Shown in pieces: positions 24,361 to 36,169 of a stretch of DNA of 64,000 nt. Source of the stretch: Rosa chinensis (Eukaryota; Streptophyta; Magnoliopsida; Rosales; Rosaceae). The position numbers were made by a program, and so were the translations under genes. Positions within the stretch are counted from its first letter, which is position 1, and every line of letters starts with the position of its first letter. Below the pieces are notes generated by a model that searched no databases, was not told where the DNA came from, and saw only the letters and a program-made list of their open reading frames with translations. The DNA is taken from positions 57,769,612-57,833,611 of the forward strand of contig NC_037091.1 of assembly GCF_002994745.2 (NCBI RefSeq), in the 5' to 3' direction.

Positions 24361-24650
24361 TTTGTAGTAATAATTCCTCATTTTCCTAGTTAAAAGAGTC
24401 GGTTAGTGGGAGTTGCTCTTTTATTTATTTATTTCTTGAACTGAAGTGGGAGACTGGGAGTTGCTTTAATAAGACTTTGTAAAAGAATAACCTTGGTAGA
24501 TGTGCTTTCTCGCATCATCAGCCCAGAATTCTTGGGTTCTTTAGCAATCAAATTTGACCGTAGCTACTGTTCGATATGAGCCAATATAATTTCCATTCCA
24601 GTATACTACTGCATCTGGAAACTGCCTTTATGTGGATGAACAAAATTAAG
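24361..24650. repeat. Downstream flank shared with the P450 gene C locus
   Basis: The sequence around TGTGCTTTCTCGCATCATCA, then AATTCTTGGGTTCTTTAGC and TGACCGTAGCTA recurs at 45,060-45,290 beyond gene C. The P450 duplication therefore included 3' flanking DNA. Confidence 0.7.
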
Positions 24651-24993
24651 AGAAACATATTTTATGACAGCTGATGAAAGGGCGGGCCATTTGTTTGGTG
24701 ACATTTTCACTCACTGTGTGTAAATTTTTACTCAACATAATTTTCGAGCAAAGCTGTAGCCCACCAGTTTGACAATTATGCTTCAATCACATATAATTTC
24801 AAAGCACTTGTCCTTCTCTTTATGTGCCTTCAACGTCTTCTTCTCTTTTAGTCCAAGAACAATAATCACCATTGACTATAGGTCAAGGTTTTACGCCAAA
24901 GAATGGCGCTTATTATGTCTACAATTCTACATTATAAGGACGTCTAGATGCTTAATGCATGCAGCTCTAGGTACGTGCGTAGTACAGTACAAC

Positions 24994-27451
24994 TTAAGCT
25001 TGAATGGGTTGAGCTTGGAGGCGAACCTTCAGCCCATCAACTGGAAAGGGATTCATACCACCTGAGATCTTGCAATTAGGATTCACAAGTTCCCATTTGA
25101 ATCTTATAACAAGATGGTGCATAAAACTAAGAATTTGCAGACGAGCGTAGTCCTTTCCGGGGCAGATTCGAGGACCGCTCCCAAATGGGATGTTTGTGTA
25201 AGGCGGAGGAGTTGCTTTCCCGATCGAACCTTGTAGGATCAAACTCTTCTGGCGCTGGAAAATATTCAGGGTTCATGTTTGTGGTGCTCACTGTCCAATA
25301 AACCTACAAATTAAAACAAAATGAACCGAGTTATTAATGCATTCAACTATAAACCAACTAGCCAACCAAGGCTACTATATATACTGATTCTATGACTGAT
25401 GCACGACTGCGTCAATGACGCACGACATTTCTTGTTGCAGTGGAAATTGAGCTAAACCAGTGATTAACTAAGTGGTAGATTGCCAGCTCAAATATACTGG
25501 AACATATCCCAAAACTCGAAAGTTGAGAATGACTCGAGTTAACTATCATATATTTCTCACTATGTGAATGCCGAGAGATTATTCAGAGCACCGCCGTGCA
25601 CTTGCACCAACATAAATGAATGGTTAGATTGCATTAAATATACTTTTTGTTTATTAAAAATAAAGTTGATAATAAATATCAAGGGTTGAGATTATTTTAT
25701 AAGGGCTGGGTCACTTACACCGTCAGTGCATAGAATAATTTCTAGTGAATGCCTATTAAGTTTCTAAAATCAGACCGCATATATATACAAAGGGATCCTA
25801 TACATATCTGAACAAAAACTAGAAAGGACATGTCATAAATGATATATCCATAATGCGGAAATATATAATAGTAATATATAAAAGCGGTTGATCTGTACTC
25901 TAGCTGTAGCTGATCAATGATTGTGTGTGTGTGTGTGATATTATATGTATAAGTCCGTACATACCTTCCATCCTTTAGGAATTGTAAAACCTTGGTAAGT
26001 GAAGTCTGTTGCAGCCTCTCTAAATGTTCCCTGAAGAGGTGGTATGAGCCTCATCGCCTCCAGGGCTACGTTCCACGAATACTTCATTTTTTGCATATCA
26101 TCCCAATTGAGTGCCTCGCCAGATTTTTTGGACTTCAAAATCTCCAGTTGTTCTGTTGAAGTTTTCAGCTCATGTTTCATATAAAAAGGTACAAAATAGG
26201 TCTATTTTTGTATTATGAAGTTAACAGATAAATACTGGACAAGACATCTTGCATGAGAAGAGAAAATAATGATTTTTCGAATTCTTTGTCATAAATGCAT
26301 GTCAGGTCTTTCGCCCAGGAACTTCTCGATAAAAGTAGTAGTCATAGCTGGAGAGTTGAACGAAGCGGCCACAGTCCCCATAATTTTATTAGCAATTTCA
26401 TTCTCCGGCATGAACCTTCCGGTAACCGGGTCTGCCGTAGCAATCAAATAAGACAAAAGATCATGCATTTTGTTTCCGGTAGACGCCATAACTTCCTTCT
26501 TCTTCCCCGCACGCGGACAACTTAGGTGACGTGAAGCCCGTGTGACCGTTAAGCATGCACACGTGGGTAATCTGACTTTGATACCATGATAAAGTAATTT
26601 TGGGTTCACATCCAAAACCAATTGACAATAGATGGAGTGGCCCAAACCCTTATAAACCCATAGGCAACGTCCAATTTTTTCCATGTGGGATGTACATATA
26701 TTCTCAACAAATAAACGACTGAATAGTCTCCCTCTCAGCCTGCGCTGCTTTCATTGCTTGATGAAATGCAGTTCCCGGAATATTCACAGCCTCACAGGAA
26801 CAGTGTGAAGCGCCAGCATCATGGTGTCCATCAACTCCGCAAGCTTATCAATACGACAATGGTCTTCGAGTCCCATGAAGAACTTAGCCGAGAGAGTCAA
26901 AACGAGTAGCTGGTGAGGCGATGAGCCTCGACCACCTGTTTGCCATCCCAGTGTGTTTTCAGGTGGTCGAGAACCATGGAATCCATCCCTCCCACGTAGC
27001 TAACCAGGGCTTCGGCTCTCAGAAACCCCGGTGCCCGAGCTACGTGCTTTTTGATTTGTCTTGGTATGACGGTGGAAGCAGCTTTTTGGTAAGAAGAGTG
27101 GAAGAGCTTTTGCATTGAGTGAGGTCTCCATGCTACAAAGAGCTTTTCTTCGTTGGAAGCCACAAATTTGTGACCGGCAGTGCCACATAACACCACGGTT
27201 GGCTCACCTAGTATCTTGGTTTTGAAGATTTTGGAGGAGTATTTCTTCATTCTATTCCCTACAAATTTTTCATGGTCATTGTGTAGGAAGGCAAAGGTTT
27301 CGCCGATAATTGGCCAGCCAAAACTGCCTGGGGGAAGATTAATGAATTTTTCATGGCATTTTGATTTATAAGCACAAAAAAGGAATGCAAGAGTAGTAGT
27401 AGTGAAGATGGCAAGTAGTGTAGACAAGAACATGTAAAGGTTGTAATCCAT
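24994..27451 (-). pseudogene. CYP716-like cytochrome P450 (gene B), broken
   Basis: A near copy of gene C with the same three-exon plan: exon 1 27451 to about 26,280, exon 2 26152-25965 and exon 3 25303-24994. Exon 1 starts with a membrane anchor and [17 protein letters not shown]. Breaks: a one-base deletion near 26,915 (frame lost after AHRLT); an extra segment near 26,790; an LTR-type insertion of about 200 bp at 26,510-26,709; a small insertion near 26,300 (GERPDMHL then stop); and a frameshift near 25,225 just before the haem loop ([15 protein letters not shown] still readable). Exon 2 is intact, with ExxR as EAMR. No full protein can be made. Confidence 0.88.
26510..26709 (-). mobile_element. 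Short LTR plus primer site inside P450 gene B
   Basis: Read on the minus strand, an LTR-like segment starts TGTTGAGAATATATGTACAT at 26,709, contains GGTTTATAAGGGTTTGGGCC, and ends near 26,588. It is followed by TGGTATCAAAGTCAG (26,572-26,586), a tRNA-Met primer site. The LTR is about 120 bp, as in TRIM elements. The same LTR lies at 56,345-56,466. The insertion interrupts the P450 exon between the SFV and KEKKEV codons of gene C. Confidence 0.7.
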
Positions 27452-28351
27452 GGTTGGATGACTATACTACCAATAGTTGATGAAAATTATTAGCCAAGAG
27501 TTGCTTCTTTATATAGAAGTTCGTCCTGCATGCTTTCCGATCCTCATTCTTCCTTATCAAGACTCTTCTGCTAGAATAAACGAGTGTAATTTACGTAATC
27601 TTAACAAAGTCAATGATCAAGGTGATGTAATATTATACCTGTATAAATTTCAATTGGTGGATAGCGTATAGTTTTCGCTTTCATAAAATGCTTCCCAATG
27701 CAAAAGGACGACAATCTCTATATATAATTAAGGAATCATGAGATACATACTTTGTATTAGTTAGAGAACCACGTACAATTAGGCTAGATAGGTCAAAACC
27801 TTATAATTGTAATGCAAGTAGGTCGAGGACTCGAGGTACTTAATATTCACGATGAATTATATTCTACACACAGTTTAATTTATTCATTTATTTTTAATTT
27901 TTTTTAAATCTTTAGCCCACTCCATCTTTATATGTGTCACTGAGAATCGAACCCATAACATTTACAATATTAGAATTATAACTTACCAACATATCACTAT
28001 TCTGCACATAGTTGCTCCTTGAGAACTTATATATGATGCATGCAGTTTACGTAGTCAATTAGTAATTATTTTTTTGATATGTGTGCAGTTCTATTGGAAA
28101 ATCTATTTTAGGCTACTTAATTTAGGGGGTGATGAATTCACTACTGTTTCTAAAGCTAGTGATCCATGTGTCAATCAATGATATTCTTTCGTTGTAAGGA
28201 AAGTCTGTTTGTATAAGTTGGGAAACCTAACCTGTTATCATACGATACCGTTATCTTGGATCTCAAGCATTTCACTAGATTTGCTGCAATGCAATTCACA
28301 ACCCCGTTAACAATATTGTTGCGCTAATGTTAAATGTACGTAGACTTTAAG

Positions 28352-28356
<5 letters not shown>
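27452..28356. other. Intergenic upstream of P450 gene B
   Basis: The first 150 bp resemble the 5' flank of gene C (shared GTTGCTTCTTTATAT and TCCTGCATGC), again showing that flanks were duplicated. No gene was seen in the rest. Confidence 0.4.

Positions 28357-28393
<37 letters not shown>
28357..28393. repeat. TA microsatellite
   Basis: An uninterrupted TA run just left of the hairpin element. Further TA runs lie at about 29,350-29,398 and 29,484-29,512. Confidence 0.9.
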
Positions 28394-28395
<2 letters not shown>

Positions 28396-28891
28396 TAAAA
28401 AATCACAAATAGTCACTGAGTTACGACTCATTCGACACTTATCTCACTGTATTTTCAACAATATCACTTAACTCACTCTCTTTTACATCTGTCTTTCACT
28501 TAACTCATTGCCGTTAAAAGCCGTTAAAATTGAGGGTATATTTGTCAAAACGCTTAAAAATACATTTTTAACTTAAAAAAAAAAACTAAATTTATCTGAT
28601 TTTTTTCAATTTTTTTAAATTTCTAGAATTTCTAATAAAAAAGGATTTTATTTTAATTTAAATATAATTTGAAAAAAAATATACCCTCAATATTTAAAGT
28701 TAGAAATGCATTTTTTTTAGTGTTTAGACAAATATGCCCTCAATTTTAATGGTTTTTAACAGTAAAATTAACGACAGTGAATTAAGTGAAATACAGATGT
28801 AAAAGTGAGTGAGTTAAGTAATATTGTTGAAAATACAGTGAGTTAAGTATCGAATGGGTCATAACTCAGTGACTATTTGTGATATTTTCCC
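28394..28891. mobile_element. Palindromic MITE of about 500 bp
   Basis: Arms start GGTAAAAAATCACAAATAGT on the left and are mirrored on the right by GACTATTTGTGATATTTTCC. Inner arm motifs are GACTCATTCGACAC and TTTTCAACAATATCACTTAA. The loop is A/T-rich. It sits in TA repeats; the end of the right arm is repeated once more at about 28,908-28,932. The motif CTCATTCGACA also occurs in the 7.9-kb element. Confidence 0.75.
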
Positions 28892-28944
28892 TATATATAT
28901 ATATATAACTATTTGTGATATTTTTCCTATATATATATATATAT

Positions 28945-29347
28945 GATTTTTCTCAGGTGCGGACGTCCATAAAGAAATTTTGGTACGGATTTCCAGTTTT
29001 CAGCCACTTTCCGATCACATATTTTGATCTTAACCGTTCAGTTTTTAGGTCCTAATATATAGATCATCTCTACAAAACTTCAGCCAATTTGGTGATCGTT
29101 AAGGCATCCAAAACTGCAATTTACATGAACGAACCGAATCTGTCGAACCGGAACCGTTCGTGTACATTGTTTTAATTTTCAGTTTTGAATGCCTTAATGA
29201 TCACCAAATTGGCTGAAATTTTGCAGAGGTGATCTATACATTAGGACCTAAAAACTGAACGGTTAAGATGTAAAAATGTAATCAGAAAGTGAGGGAAAAC
29301 TGGAAATCTGTACCATCCGCATGGTATGGACGTCCGCACCGTAGCCG

Positions 29348-29350
<3 letters not shown>
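28945..29350. mobile_element. Palindromic MITE, hairpin family B, copy 2
   Basis: The inverted repeat has end motifs GGTGCGGACGTCC (left) and GGACGTCCGCACC (right). The arms share CCGTTCAGTTTTTAGGTCCT and CAATTTGGTGATCGTTAAGG with the 14.2-kb copy. It is flanked by TA runs. Confidence 0.75.
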
Positions 29351-29398
<48 letters not shown>

Positions 29399-29401
<3 letters not shown>

Positions 29402-29481
29402 ATACTCTTTCCCATATGTTGCGTCAGCTGGCAAGATGAAACATAGAATGAGCAACAATGTGAACTGCATGGCTTGATAAG

Positions 29482-29516
<35 letters not shown>

Positions 29517-29600
29517 ATACTCTTTCCCATATGTTGCGTCAGCTGGCAAGATGAAACATAGAATGAGCAACAATGTGAACTGCATGGCTTGATAAGATTA
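29399..29600 (-). repeat. Duplicated segment with signal-peptide-like frame
   Basis: An 87-bp segment occurs twice (29,399-29,485 and 29,513-29,600), each copy bordered by a TA run. On the minus strand both encode MQFTLLLILCFILPADATYG, a typical secretory signal peptide, from ATGs at 29,470 and 29,585. The frame runs into TA repeats, so no mature protein is seen. It could be exon 1 of a small secreted protein whose rest is gone. Confidence 0.6.
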
Positions 29601-29842
29601 TCATAATTGTTAGTGGAAGTACAATAAAGATTATAATTTTTATTTGAGAAACTCATTGATAATTACGCTGAGGTGTGGATATCTGACTCTCTTTAAGAAA
29701 ATTCAAGTCCTCTGCGGAATAATATCGGTGCACCAGAAATCTATTAACTTGTCATCTCCAGGATACAATAGTTTAACAACAAGTTATATGGCTCACACCA
29801 ATCTGCACAAATTGGAGGAACTCAAAGCTTCACCAAATGAAT
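29601..29842 (+). other. Short open stretch next to the solo LTR, unidentified
   Basis: A plus-strand frame of about 70 codons (29,644-29,856) runs into the solo LTR. I do not recognise it. Confidence 0.2.
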
Positions 29843-32560
29843 TGTCACGCCCCTGATTTTTAACAACAATAAAAATCGATATATATATAATCCCATAATT
29901 ATACATGCGCGATTGTTCAGTCATCAAGACAAGGTACATGGAGACATCTTCCCTTTACAGCAAGTACATAATGATGCCCTGAACTCACAATTTCAAATAT
30001 TGACCCGCTCCACAGAGTCATATATTACAAAACTTACGAATTAAATTGTCATCACAAAATAAAGCGTAAATGCTCCTCAGATCTTACTACATAGCGGAAG
30101 TCATAACAATGGCAAAGCCAACAAAATTTGCTTCCTACCCATTCAGCTGCCAACAAGCTACCTCAGCTTCAGCCACGATTACCCTGACCTGCAGGATTAA
30201 CCCCTACACCAAAAGAATGGTGCACCGGGTTTCCACACAACAAAACCCGGTAAGCTTATGAAAGCTCATATGAGTAACTCATGAACATCAATCAACAACT
30301 CACACACATCAGCTAAAGAAAACCATGCAACCATGATTCCTTCTAACGCTCCATAACCTTTCCATCTAAAGGACAACATAAATCACCGCTGTGACAATGT
30401 TCTATTTGCTAACTTAACCATCAAGAAGCAATTCAAGTCTCATGTAGACAATAAAAGAAGAATACTCAAGGAATTCTCCTTTAACTACATACTTATGAGT
30501 CTCCAGCAACCTCGACCGTTACCCCCATAATCTATAATGGCAGACAAACCATAACTCTATTGAAATCGTAACCACTCATCCGACTACGGACTTGATTACC
30601 TATTTCCTGCCTTGGTCACCATCTGCGACCTGTCACCATCTGTGACATGTGGTTTCAGATCCCGTCTGGTCTCAAAATCAACATTAAGGTCACCATCTGT
30701 GCTCTGTCACCATCTGTGACACATGATCTTCAGACCCTGTCTGGTCATGAAATCAAACATCAAGGTCACCGTCTGCAACCTGTCACCATCTGTGATATGT
30801 AATCTTCTTAGATCCTATCTGGTCTTAAGTCAGACGTTAAGTAAGTCGCACCCGACCTAAAAACGTTACAAACATCTAGTTTCGGTTTTCCCAATCCCTG
30901 CTCACCATCTGTGACCCTTGGTACAAGACCAATACATCTAAAATGAGTCACGCTTGACTCAAAAATGTAACATCAAGCTCAATACTTTTCAAACAATAGA
31001 AAACATCTTTTTCCACAATATTGTTTCCTGAAAAGTCACATTCAACAATAATATGAACACCATCATGCATATTATTATTCATCACAATCATCCACAAGGA
31101 TATAAATATTTCATGTAAATATATATATACGTAGACATTCGCTCAGGAATGCCTACTAATACCAACTATAGTTTGCAGTTAAATGATTAACGCTAAAACA
31201 ATAATGGTAATTCTGTTCATAAAGAACCTTGTGAGATTACTCACCTCGAACTCCCGCTGCGTCTTCAATAAAGCACAAAGCCGCCAATTCACAAATAATC
31301 GTCCACTGTACTTCGTCAAGTACCTAATCACATACGGTTCCAACTTAGTGACAATTCACATTTGATTTAAGTTCGAAACCCCTGTTTTGAACTAAAATCC
31401 CCAAAGTGGCGCCAATCGAGGCAAAACCACATCCGAGACCTCCCAAAGTCTCCGAAATACGTCCACGATCGATGTGACCAAACCACAAGTCGATCAGACG
31501 CTCGAATCCTCACGGATCGAATAAATCGATCGGTATGAAACTGTAAAAATCATAACAATTTCATACGAACTCAAAAATTTGCATATTATATATCGAAACG
31601 CTCGTATCAACGACTAGAACATATATAATACCAAAAACAGTTCTCCACATGGCCGGAAAGCCGCCACAGACGGTGGTGCACCGCCGCCGGCCAAAACTCA
31701 ATATTTCACATAACTCCCAACATCAAAAAGCTTCATCTAAGCATGCTTGTGAATTCTCATAACTAGCTCGAAGTCAGAAAACAAGCATAAAGGGTCGAAA
31801 ACTACCTCACAAGCTTTGAATTTTTGCTTAATCCGAGTTGAACCGATTTCCACGTAAATCGATCGAAACAAACACCATAGATCGATCAAGGAGCCTCCCA
31901 CGAACCCAAAGATGGAAGCTTGTAGCCTTGACGTCGCCGGAACTGTGTTTTCCGGTCAGGTCTGAAAACACCAAGCTGCAGCACCTTTCTCCGTCGCACA
32001 CAGTAAGAATCGACGCTAGAGAATACCACAGGGAGGAGCGCACGGAGGAGGCGAACTGATCTGGGCTCGTTTCACCGGAAGAGGTCGCCGGAGCTGTGAG
32101 TTCCGACCGGGACGGATCTGCCGGGTTCGGGTCGGGTCAGTCGAAAAACTTTGTTTCTGAAGGAGTCGACCGAGAGAGAAGAGAGAGAAAAAAAAACCTT
32201 TCCGGAAATGGAAAGTGAAAGAATGAAAATAAATTCCAATTTTTCTCTATTTATACCAAAATGGAAATTTCTTCCGATAGCCATAACTTCCTCATACAAA
32301 CTCCGATTTATGTGTTCCGCATGTCCACGAACTCGTATCGACGCCCTCTACAACTTTCGTGAATGAAGTTTTCCGAGAATCCCAACGTATAAAAAGTCAA
32401 ACATCACACAACCCCCTAAACTGTGAAATTCGAATAATTATACGTACGAAAACCATTCCACTTCACAAACAACCTACGAATAAAGCATAATAACAATTAT
32501 TCGTACAACTGGTCCATTATTAATTTCCAAAATTACATAACGAAAATCCAGGTCATCACA
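29843..32560 (-). mobile_element. Solo LTR, 2.7 kb, with 5-bp target duplication (Ty3/gypsy-like)
   Basis: Ends are TGTCACGCCCCTGATTTT and ...CCAGGTCATCACA, flanked by TGAAT on both sides (29,838-29,842 and 32,561-32,565). No gag-pol lies inside or next to it, so it is a solo LTR left by LTR-LTR recombination. Minus orientation is preferred: read that way it starts TGTGATGACCTGG, ends GGGGCGTGACA (as in many large plant gypsy LTRs) and has a TATA box (GGTATAAATAGAG) near 32,245. The internal tandem repeats are listed separately. Confidence 0.85.
30600..30930. repeat. Tandem repeats inside the solo LTR
   Basis: About three degenerate units of roughly 85 bp, each with GTCACCATCTGTGAC and a GATCC(T)GTCTGGTC-type block. 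Such minisatellites are common in long plant LTRs. Confidence 0.7.
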
Positions 32561-32910
32561 TGAATATTTTTCTTTGGCCATAAAAGACACAGAACACTTT
32601 GCGGGATTTTTCTTTGTACATAGTAGTGTTACGTAAAAGTTAGGTCTATCCATCCATGCAACAAATGGTGGTATTTATAGGCGCATACGACACTCCGTAT
32701 AATTAATAGGATAGTAACCAAAAGTCACAAGTTATAAGAAATAAAAGCAAAATAAATCATAATAAACCACCAAAATTACACTAATAAAAATCGAAATGTT
32801 TCGAAATAGATTCTGAATTGAAACACCCGAACAAATTGAAAGACCCAGTCCCAATCCTGAGTTAAAAAAAAATAAAAAAAACCCGTTGGGCCGGTTTCTT
32901 AATTTATTTA

Positions 32911-34243
32911 AGGATTAACTTTAGTTTACTCCCTCAAACTTTGGGTCGAAAATCAGTTTGGTCCCTGATTTTTTTTCTTAATCACAATGGTCCATGTACT
33001 TCTAATTTCCATCACCAGCGTCTAAATTTCAAATTTGACTCTGAACATGGCGTCACAAGCTGACTTAGCACCAACAACATGGTCCACTTTTCAGATTTTG
33101 GGCCTTCAATAAGGGCAAAATGTCCAAACTATCCTTTGTTCTGATTGTGCTCCAATCCACACTGTTTGATTGATCTTAACCTCAAAACTCCAATCTGCAT
33201 CTTCGCCTTCTTCATCAAAACCCAAAACTCAGAGTAAGATTATAAATCAGGTAGTAAAGCCTATTCCAACAATCACCATAGCCAAAAGATTGATGCTTGT
33301 TACTACTCAAAGCTAAAACTAACCTGCCATAACAAGATTATGGTAAGCACCAGCACCAACTTACACAAATTTGAGCCCCTATTTTTGGTTTCAATTTGAC
33401 CGGAACCGGAAAGAGCTCGTTAGATTCTGTACTGGTTCTAAGACGCCCAAACATGCCTCTCCCCCATGAAATCACCCACCTTGTATTTTTTGTCGATTTT
33501 GGACCATGCCATTCTTCCCTTTAAAACAAGTTGATGAATTAATCAAATTAAACAAGAAACCAAAAGCTTTTCTCCGTCCAAATCAATATCCACGTAGCAC
33601 ATGAAATCAAGGCATGTTATCACTTGCAGGATAGAGAGTTAAATACACATACTCCTCACCTGAAATCAAGGTTGGAGTAGGATTGAGACAAGGCATTTCT
33701 CGAGGTCGTTTAGCCATACATGGGTCAAGACCAAACCCACCATTGCCACTACTCCAAGAGCGGCCATCACAAGCCGGTTTTCAATCAGAAACCCAAACAC
33801 CAAAACGAAGTACTCTCCGTTGATTCCCTCACCTTCTCACTCTAAAAACCAAAGAGCAAGAAGAAGTAGAGCGGCGACAACGAATTCAGAAGCCGAAGCC
33901 GTAGAATTTTGAGGAAGAGAGCGACGACGACTGTAAGGTTCGATCGATTGAGAAATTGTGCTAATGGAAGTGAGGTTTGGAGAGGAGACATCTGGAGGCC
34001 ACCGCTTTCCAGGGTTGGGTATTTTTGTTGAGAGAGAGAGAGGGGGGGCTACATTTTTTGGGAGTTGGGGTTTTTTCCCCTAATTTTTTTATTTGAAATT
34101 GTTCATTTTGCCCTTCTTGTGGGCCATGTAGGTGATGGAAGTTAGAAGTACATGGACCATCGTGATAAAAAAAAATTAAAAAAAAGATTGGTGACCAAAC
34201 TGATTTTCAACCCAAAATTTGAGGGAGTAAATTGAATTTAATC
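32911..34243. mobile_element. MULE-type element with possible captured DNA
   Basis: The left end GGATTAACTTTAGTTTACTC and the right end (minus strand GATTAAATTCAATTTACTC) are inverted repeats extending through CCCTCAAACTTTGGG, CATGGTCCATGTACTTCTAA and related blocks. Flanks ATTTATTTA (32,902-32,910) and ATTTACTTA (34,244-34,252) are a 9-bp duplication with one mismatch. The interior (33.2-34.0 kb) is less AT-rich than the ends and could be captured host sequence. No gene was identified in it. Confidence 0.7.
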
Positions 34244-34258
34244 ATTTACTTAATTTTA

Positions 34259-34430
34259 GGATTAAATTCAGTTTACCCCTCTGATGTTTGGGGGTAACTT
34301 CATGTTAGTCCCTATACCATAATCAGAAACACCTCTAAGCTTTCCAATCTCAGTCAGCCGTGTCCAATTTCTCAGATTCCGTCCAAATTGGACATTAACT
34401 CTTTAAGGGCTAAAATGGTCAATTCAAGAT
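34259..34430. mobile_element. MULE-type terminal sequence (family 2)
   Basis: It starts GGATTAAATTCAGTTTACCC and runs through GTCCAAATTGGACATTAACT, matching the terminus at 1.67-1.85 kb. The other end was not found. It could delimit an element that carries the CT tract and the F-box-like fragment. Confidence 0.5.
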
Positions 34431-34449
34431 AAAAAAAAAAACACCACCA

Positions 34450-34599
<150 letters not shown>

Positions 34600-35010
34600 G
34601 ATGATCACCAGCAAGCCTCTTGGAACAGTCGGAAGACTCTGCTCAAGACCCACGTCAAAAGCCATTCCCCTTCTCCATGAACCATAATCTCTCAGAAATC
34701 CAAGACATGGAAGAAGCCAGTACTGAAATTGAAGCCCCAAATTCAAACCCTAATCAAATCCTAAATGATCTACTTGACGAAATCTGGATCCAAATCCTCT
34801 CCTTGATTCTGACCTTGGAGGCCATCTAGAACTCTCTCGTCTTCCGCTAATAGTGATCACTCTGGTCCCGTCTCCCCTTCCTTGACTTCTTCTACGAGCT
34901 CTTTCTGGTGAACGATGCCGAACCGCTCCTTGTCACAAGCCACCGCTTTAGCGAGTTAGTTGACCGCGCTCTCAATCTCCCCTCCTCGCCATCGGCGGCG
35001 GACCCAGCAC
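34600..35010 (+). pseudogene. F-box-like gene fragment
   Basis: A plus frame (34,620-34,829) includes EIEAPNSNPN followed by LLDEIWIQILSL, similar to the start of an F-box helix (LPDEIWIQILSLLP). It then meets a stop. Downstream DNA in another frame reads FYELFLVNDAEPLLVTSHRF without a clear family match. It follows a MULE-type end, so it may be a captured fragment. The assignment is tentative. Confidence 0.4.
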
Positions 35011-35418
35011 ATGTAGAGCATATAGTTGTAGACTAGTATTATGTATATGATGACATCCAATGTTTTAAAACGTTGAGGTGTAGCATGAGGTATTTTTGGG
35101 AGAACCTCAATAAGGCGGTATAAACCTTCGAAAACTCATTATTGCTTCCTTTCAACACAAATGTAATATAATGACATTAATCTAGAATGTATGCACACCA
35201 TTAAATAATTCTAAGCCCTAACACAGAAATCCTAAAGAGTCATGGCGTGAATAATGCCACAACATCTCTCTAGTGCCACTAACAAGAACGTAATAACGCG
35301 CCGGGAATCAACTACTATATATTTACTCTATATTTAAGAGAATAAACTGTTATGCACAGAGACAATGACCTTAAGCAACCTATCCATCTATTCAACACTA
35401 GTAAAGCAATTACTTTAA
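35011..35418. other. Intergenic, no gene seen
   Basis: AT-rich DNA between the F-box-like fragment and a MITE. Confidence 0.3.
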
Positions 35419-35620
35419 GGCTCTGTTTGGTTGGTGGAAAGGAAAGGAATCATTTTCCTTTCCATTGGGAAAGTGGATCCTGGGTGGGTTGGGGGGAATC
35501 ATTTTCCACCTCTTTTTCCTTTCCATTGGGAAGCATTTTCCCTTCCATTGTCACTCCCAAACACTGGAAAGGAATGACATTCCTTTCCCAATGCCCAAAA
35601 TCTGTGAAACAAACACAGCC
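35419..35620. mobile_element. Tourist-like MITE
   Basis: A 202-bp element with ends GGCTCTGTTTGGTTGG and ...AAACAAACACAGCC, flanked by TAA (35,416-35,418 and 35,621-35,623). Internal repeats of GGAAAGGAATCATTTTCC type allow a hairpin. TIR and 3-bp target fit PIF/Harbinger. Confidence 0.75.
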
Positions 35621-35941
35621 TAAGAGTAGTGATTGCCTGCTTCTATTGCTAAGGAGTAAGGAATAACGATATGAAATAAATCCCATAAACAATAAAGGAG
35701 TGGTTAAATCTTGAATCTGCTTCAAAAAATTTCCTTGGGTAATACCTTGATCACCAGCACCTTCTAGAAAAAAAAAATCGAAACTATTGAGGCAGAGTAA
35801 TATATAATGTTTAGCACTTGCTCAAAACAAATGTAACTGAAAAAAAAAATATGACACACCTTTAGACCCAGCTTTCTGATCATTCCCTTTCAGAAATTCT
35901 TCCTTATCTTTCGGATAATAATTCTCGTAATCTAAACAACA

Positions 35942-36161
35942 GTCATTAACCACCACAGGTGGTCGAGTTGGTAAAAGTCTTCACGTGTGGAACTCCCACA
36001 CCTGGGTTCAAATCCCGCCAATGTTGATTGAAGTTTAAATCACAATCTATTCTTGGTGGCCAGGGAGGAGCAAGTGTTTTGACATGACCCTCCACGCACG
36101 AATTAGTCTATGGGCCTAAGAAGCCTTTTAAGAATACCGTGTGATCTCGATCAAAAAAAGA
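35942..36161 (+). mobile_element. tRNA-derived SINE
   Basis: The RNA polymerase III A box (GGTGGTCGAGTTGGTAAAAG) and B box (GGGTTCAAATCCCGCC) lie about 50 bp apart, as in a tRNA head, followed by a non-tRNA body (CTTGGTGGCCAGGGAGGAGC) and an A-rich tail. AAACAACA flanks both sides (35,934-35,941 and 36,162-36,169). Not a functional tRNA gene. Confidence 0.8.
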
Positions 36162-36169
36162 AAACAACA

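Noticed and set aside
31828..32366. Overlapping frames on both strands in the solo LTR
   Set aside because: They lie in LTR leader DNA, with no gag or pol motif.
35969..36020. tRNA-like A and B boxes
   Set aside because: The spacing and the following body fit a SINE head; there is no tRNA cloverleaf with a proper acceptor stem.
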